This document shows positions 6,215 to 9,234 of a stretch of 9,234 bases of DNA, in pieces. Origin of the DNA: JBALVO01 sp036961445 (GTDB taxonomy: Bacteria; Pseudomonadota; Gammaproteobacteria; Pseudomonadales; Halieaceae). Numbering within the stretch: position 1 is the first letter of the stretch; every line of letters starts with the position of its first letter. The stretch is from assembly GCA_036961445.1 (NCBI GenBank), contig JBALVO010000142.1:1-9234 (forward strand). Reading direction: 5' to 3'. The position numbers were made by a program, and so were the translations under genes. Below the pieces are notes generated by a model. The model was not told where the DNA came from, ran no database searches, and saw only the letters and a program-made list of their open reading frames with translations.

Positions 6215-6834
6215 ATGAATTGGGTGCCGTTATATTCACCCTGGATCTGCTTGGCGTCGTGGTATTTGCCATTTCCGGCGCCCTGGCCGCAGCGCAAAAG
6301 CGCCTCGACATCCTTGGCTTCATTCTATTTGGAACCATCACCGGTATAGGCGGTGGAACGGTGAGGGACTTGTTACTGGGTACCGACCATGTTTTCTGGA
6401 TTGGCGATGTCCGTTATCTGTGGGCTTGTATTGGAGCGTCTGTTGCCACCTGGTTTCTGGCACATTTGTTTGCCAAGCTCAACACCGTATTGTTGTGGGC
6501 AGATGCCCTGGGGCTGGCGCTGTTCTCTGTATTAGGCACGATCAAGGCTTTGAACTGGGATGCACCCTACATCGTGGCTATAGGTATGGGTATGATGACG
6601 GCATCCTTTGGCTCCTTGATCAGGGACACCCTGCTGGCAAGACCTCCGGTACTGCTGGAGCCGAATATTTATGTAACTGCGGCTCTGTTGGGCGCGGCCA
6701 GTTATACGGTGATACTGAGCCTGCCAGCGCTATCGGGTTTTGCCCTGCCTTTGTCCGTAGCAGCAGCATTCCTGTTACGCGCCAGCGCGATAGTATTCGA
6801 TCTGCGCCTGCCCAAGTATCGAGGACATAATTAA
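6211..6834 (+). CDS. TRIC/UPF0126 family membrane protein (putative cation channel)
   Basis: A 207-residue integral membrane protein with about seven hydrophobic segments and two related halves, typical of the trimeric intracellular cation channel / UPF0126 (YadS/YicG) family. The first half has GTITGIGGGTVRDLLLG (41-57) followed by VFWIGDVRYLW (61-71); the second has TASFGSLIRDTLLARPPVL (130-148) and an IYVTAALLGA stretch (153-162). Each half keeps the family's glycine-rich RD motif, although the second is GSLIRD where a GG pair is more usual. Prokaryotic members conduct monovalent cations in structural work, and some are annotated as glycine transporters; the substrate here is unknown. The ATG overlaps the activator's TGA (ATGA), so the two are translationally coupled, but no direct biochemical link to sulfur metabolism is visible. 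Confidence 0.92.
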   Translation: MNELGAVIFTLDLLGVVVFAISGALAAAQKRLDILGFILFGTITGIGGGTVRDLLLGTDHVFWIGDVRYLWACIGASVATWFLAHLFAKLNTVLLWADALGLALFSVLGTIKALNWDAPYIVAIGMGMMTASFGSLIRDTLLARPPVLLEPNIYVTAALLGAASYTVILSLPALSGFALPLSVAAAFLLRASAIVFDLRLPKYRGHN

Positions 6835-6845
6835 AACGACGCATT

Positions 6846-6856
6846 TCGCACTGCGA
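6846..6856. repeat. Short perfect palindrome upstream of the CoA-transferase gene
   Basis: TCGCA and TGCGA flank a single C. The loop is too short for a terminator hairpin, so if functional it would be a protein-binding site just upstream of the possible -10 box at 6869. It could also be chance. Confidence 0.25.
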
Positions 6857-6868
6857 GAAGCAACTGTC

Positions 6869-6874
6869 TATACT
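6869..6874 (+). promoter_or_regulatory. Possible -10 box for the CoA-transferase gene
   Basis: TATACT matches the sigma70 -10 consensus at five of six bases and would place a start near 6881, about 22 nt before the ATG at 6903. No convincing -35 box is seen 16-18 bp upstream, so this is weak. If transcription does begin there, the ATG at 6891 would have a leader of only about 10 nt, another reason to prefer 6903. Confidence 0.3.
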
Positions 6875-6902
6875 CTACTAAAGTCGCTCAATGGGAATCA
6901 TC

Positions 6903-8105
6903 ATGTCCGGTCCGCTGCACGGTTACAAAGTCATCGAACTTACCTCCACAGTGTCTGGCCCGATAGCCGGCATGATTCTCGGAGACCAGGGCGCAGATAT
7001 CATTAAAATCGAACCGCCCATGGTGGGTGATCTGGCCCGACATATGGGTGATAGTCGTAATGGTATGGCTGCCATGTTCAGCACGCTAAATCGCAACAAA
7101 CGCTCCCTGGTGCTGGACCTGAAAGATAGCGCTGACATGGATATCTTTTTACAGCTAATACCCAGTGCCGATGTCCTGATCGAGAATTACCGCCCCGGCA
7201 TTGTCAAAAAACTGGGCATCGATTACGACACGCTAAAAGCGCTCAATCCTGGCCTGGTCTACGCGTCCATTTCTGGCTATGGCCAGACCGGTCCCTACCA
7301 GCACCGGAAGGTATACGACCCGCTGATTCAGGCTACGACCGGTACAGCATCCGAGCAGCACGGCGAGAGGCCCACCAACGTACGTACCATTATTTTCGAC
7401 AAGGTGACCGGCTATACGGCCGCCCAGTCTATTACAGCGGCCTTGCTACAACGCGCCAGGACCGGTGAGGGGCAGCACTTGCCGATTTCCATGTTGGGCT
7501 CAGCGCTTTACTTCCAGTGGCCTGATGTCATGTGGTCACATACGCTGCAAGGGGAGGGTACGCGCCCAGGGGGGACACTGGCTGACTGGTTTCAGATCTT
7601 TAAAACCGCCGATGGATTCGCCTCAATCGTGTTGGTGGCATCGGAGTCGTTTCAAAGCCTGTGTCTTTTACTGGAACTCGACCTGCATCTTGATGAACGC
7701 TTCAGGTCACTAGCAGACAGGCTCGCCAATGCGGACGTTCTACAAGAGTTATTGGACGAGGCTATGTCAACCTGGACAACCGAAGCACTATGCGCCGAGC
7801 TCGATGCGCTGGACGTGCCGGTAGCCAAGGTCAATTCACTCGGAGATATCTGTGATGACCCTCAGGTTTTGGAGCAGGGCGCATTGTTGCAGATTGAGCA
7901 CCCGATAGCAGGCACCATGCGAGTCGCCAATACGCCCTTCCAGTTTGCGGAGCAGCAGCCCCTACCGGGTATTCACGCACCAACATTGGGCCAACATTCG
8001 GCCGAAATACTCAAAGAGCTGGGTCGCAGCCAGGACGATATCGATCGTATTGAATTACGCGAACAGCGCAACAGGGAGGCCATGGCCGGCTTCAAGCTCT
8101 CCTAG
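6903..8105 (+). CDS. CaiB/BaiF (class III) CoA-transferase family protein
   Basis: A 400-residue protein of the usual family length. It opens with the hallmark GYKVIELTSTVSGPIAGMIL then GDQGADIIKIEPP (about residues 7-39), followed by RNKRSLVLDLK, ADVLIENYRPG and YASISGYGQTGPY, all characteristic of this family. Asp166 (IIFDKVTGYTAAQ) aligns with the catalytic Asp169 of formyl-CoA transferase, which forms the acyl anhydride intermediate; RARTGEGQH follows at 185-193. Members move CoA between carboxylic acids or act as alpha-methylacyl-CoA racemases; the substrate cannot be told from sequence, and no catabolic neighbours help. I use ATG 6903, preceded by GGGA six bases upstream and giving the common MSGPLHGYKV opening; ATG at 6891 (four residues longer) lacks a ribosome site. 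It converges with the esterase gene, with 30 bp between stop codons. Confidence 0.93.
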   Translation: MSGPLHGYKVIELTSTVSGPIAGMILGDQGADIIKIEPPMVGDLARHMGDSRNGMAAMFSTLNRNKRSLVLDLKDSADMDIFLQLIPSADVLIENYRPGIVKKLGIDYDTLKALNPGLVYASISGYGQTGPYQHRKVYDPLIQATTGTASEQHGERPTNVRTIIFDKVTGYTAAQSITAALLQRARTGEGQHLPISMLGSALYFQWPDVMWSHTLQGEGTRPGGTLADWFQIFKTADGFASIVLVASESFQSLCLLLELDLHLDERFRSLADRLANADVLQELLDEAMSTWTTEALCAELDALDVPVAKVNSLGDICDDPQVLEQGALLQIEHPIAGTMRVANTPFQFAEQQPLPGIHAPTLGQHSAEILKELGRSQDDIDRIELREQRNREAMAGFKLS

Positions 8106-8135
8106 GCCAGGAAAAGGCGACAACAAGGCAGAAAA

Positions 8136-8795
8136 TCAGGCCAGTACTTGCTGTAACCAGCGAGATATCTCTGCAATTTCTTCCAGGCACACTGCGTGCT
8201 CCATAGGATATTCGCTGTAGTCCACCGCATAGCCCATCTCGGTTAATCGTTGGCACGCCAACTTTCCCTGTTGCACAGAAACCATGGGGTCGTGGGTGCC
8301 GTGGCATATTTTAATGGGTATCTGCTTGTTGGCACTGTTTGGCGTAATACTGTCCTTGGTCGCGAAATAGGTTGATAGGCACATTAAGCCGGCCAGTGGT
8401 TGCATGTAGGTCAAGGCTGTTTGATAACTGACCGCACCACCCTGTGAGAAGCCGGCTAATACGATACGGTCACTGGCAATACCGCGGTCGGTCTCCCGAT
8501 CAATCAACAGGCGAATTTTCTCCGCGGACTCAATCAGTTGGCTCATATCCACCTTGCGCTCAATATCGATTGCCGTAATGTCATACCAGGCAGGCATTAC
8601 GTAGCCGCCGTTGATGGTGATCGGGATTGACGGTGCATTAGGGAACACGAAACGCACCGCCATCGTATCCGGCAGATTCAGCTGTGGAATGATAGGCGCG
8701 AAGTCGTTGCCATCCGCGCCCAGACCATGCAGCCATATTACTGCAGCAGTAGCGGCTGTTTTTGGTTCTTTTACGATGCATGGGAGTAATGGCAT
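8136..8795 (-). CDS. Carboxylesterase of the phospholipase/carboxylesterase family (alpha/beta hydrolase)
   Basis: A 219-residue cytoplasmic alpha/beta hydrolase with no signal peptide. AVIWLHGLGADGNDF (about residues 18-32) supplies the oxyanion HGLGADG loop, AGFSQGGAVS (114-123) the nucleophile Ser117, HGTHDPMV (165-172) the acid Asp169, and YPMEHAVC (196-203) the base His200. The order and spacing match the small bacterial carboxylesterase / acyl-protein thioesterase group (Pseudomonas carboxylesterase II-like), which hydrolyses short acyl esters or thioesters; the natural substrate is not known. I prefer ATG 8795 because it leaves the usual ~17 residues before the first strand. An in-frame TTG at 8816 would add seven residues; neither start has a good Shine-Dalgarno. 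It appears to be a single-gene unit between a convergent and a divergent neighbour. Confidence 0.92.
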   Translation of the reverse strand: MPLLPCIVKEPKTAATAAVIWLHGLGADGNDFAPIIPQLNLPDTMAVRFVFPNAPSIPITINGGYVMPAWYDITAIDIERKVDMSQLIESAEKIRLLIDRETDRGIASDRIVLAGFSQGGAVSYQTALTYMQPLAGLMCLSTYFATKDSITPNSANKQIPIKICHGTHDPMVSVQQGKLACQRLTEMGYAVDYSEYPMEHAVCLEEIAEISRWLQQVLA

Positions 8796-8920
8796 AGCAA
8801 CTGGACTCGATGGCAATTTTAGGTCGCCGCAGTATATACAAGCTGTGGGATGGTTGATATCCAGGCGGCCATTATGCTCAACTAGCTAGCACTAACGGGT
8901 AATGCAAGAGAGAGCGGGTA
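8796..8920. other. Divergent intergenic region between esterase and YchJ-like genes
   Basis: About 125 bp must contain promoters for both divergent genes. On the minus strand a TATATACT stretch (8832-8839) is a possible -10 box for the esterase without a matching -35 box. The frame upstream of the esterase stays open to a TAG at about 8885-8887 but contains no ATG or GTG start, only the TTG at 8816. No terminator or clear operator is seen. Confidence 0.35.
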
Positions 8921-9234
8921 ATGGCAGAATTATGTGTGTGTGGCAGTGGTAAGGCGATGAAGCAATGCTGCTTGCGGTTTTTGAGCGGCGACCAGTTAGC
9001 CCGCACCCCGGAACAATTAATGCGCTCTCGCTTCAGCGCGTATTTTTTGGGCAATCATGGCCAGTACCTGCTGCAAACCTGGTTTCCGGCCACCGCCAAA
9101 GGCTTGAGTGTGGCGTCACTTTCCCAACGCTCTTGCGATTGGACCCGGCTGGAGGTTCTGGACAAATCCCAACAGGGCGACCAGGGCTTCGTAGAGTTCA
9201 ACGCATGGTTTAACAACGACAGCGGTAGCGAAGA
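8921..9234 (+). CDS. YchJ/UPF0225-like SEC-C motif protein, N-terminal part (3' end outside window)
   Basis: The frame opens at ATG 8921, after a purine-rich GAGAGAGCGGG stretch, and stays open to the window edge (104 codons), so the C-terminus is missing. The N-terminus MAELCVCGSGKAMKQCCLRF carries a SEC-C-type zinc motif with Cys5, Cys7, Cys16 and Cys17. It is followed by QLMRSRFSAYFLGNHGQYLLQTWFP (about residues 32-56), the recognisable YchJ block leading into an NTF2-like domain. YchJ proteins are small zinc-binding proteins of unclear function; the SEC-C motif is shared with SecA, where it binds zinc. It reads divergently from the esterase gene. Confidence 0.88.
   Translation, partial: MAELCVCGSGKAMKQCCLRFLSGDQLARTPEQLMRSRFSAYFLGNHGQYLLQTWFPATAKGLSVASLSQRSCDWTRLEVLDKSQQGDQGFVEFNAWFNNDSGSE

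Noticed and set aside
8106..8135. Possible bidirectional terminator between the CoA-transferase and esterase genes
   Set aside because: No stem with a plausible loop and T-run could be found in the 30 bp.
8965..9213. Plus-strand 82-codon frame at the right edge
   Set aside because: It is out of frame with the YchJ-like protein starting at 8921, whose SEC-C and MRSRFSAYFLG motifs show which frame is coding.

Overview
The window looks like chromosomal DNA of a gammaproteobacterium. This is inferred from compact gene packing, moderate GC, Shine-Dalgarno/sigma54 signals and the set of protein families; nothing in the sequence fixes the genus. There are no RNA genes, mobile elements, CRISPR repeats or integration scars. 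Both edges cut through genes: the tail of a DUF885 protein on the left and the start of a YchJ/SEC-C protein on the right.

The core (about 361-6834) is a self-contained reactive-sulfur module read from one divergent control region. Leftwards (minus strand) lie a type III (Blh-like) persulfide dioxygenase of the metallo-beta-lactamase fold, then a fusion of a DUF442 phosphatase/rhodanese-like domain to a type II sulfide:quinone oxidoreductase-like flavoprotein, then a SulP anion transporter with a STAS domain. The three are tightly spaced (16 bp gap, then a 4-bp overlap), so they form one operon. Rightwards lie a sigma54 enhancer-binding activator resembling FisR, the sulfane-sulfur sensor known from Cupriavidus, and a TRIC/UPF0126 membrane protein whose start overlaps the activator's stop. 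The inferred logic is: sulfide is oxidised to persulfide at the quinone pool, the dioxygenase turns glutathione persulfide into sulfite, the SulP protein moves the resulting oxyanion across the membrane, and the activator senses sulfane sulfur to switch the operon on.

The 190-bp divergent region (4714-4903) is the most informative non-coding part. On the minus strand it carries a near-consensus -24/-12 sigma54 promoter, an exact match to the IHF core consensus, and farther upstream an imperfect inverted repeat overlapping the activator's start codon. That is the classic enhancer-IHF-sigma54 arrangement. The promoter also shows that the dioxygenase must start at 4713, not at the upstream ATG at 4761.

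The right part (6835-9234) holds ordinary, apparently unrelated genes: a class III (CaiB/BaiF) CoA-transferase on the plus strand, a convergent small carboxylesterase of the phospholipase/carboxylesterase family on the minus strand, and the truncated YchJ-like gene on the plus strand.
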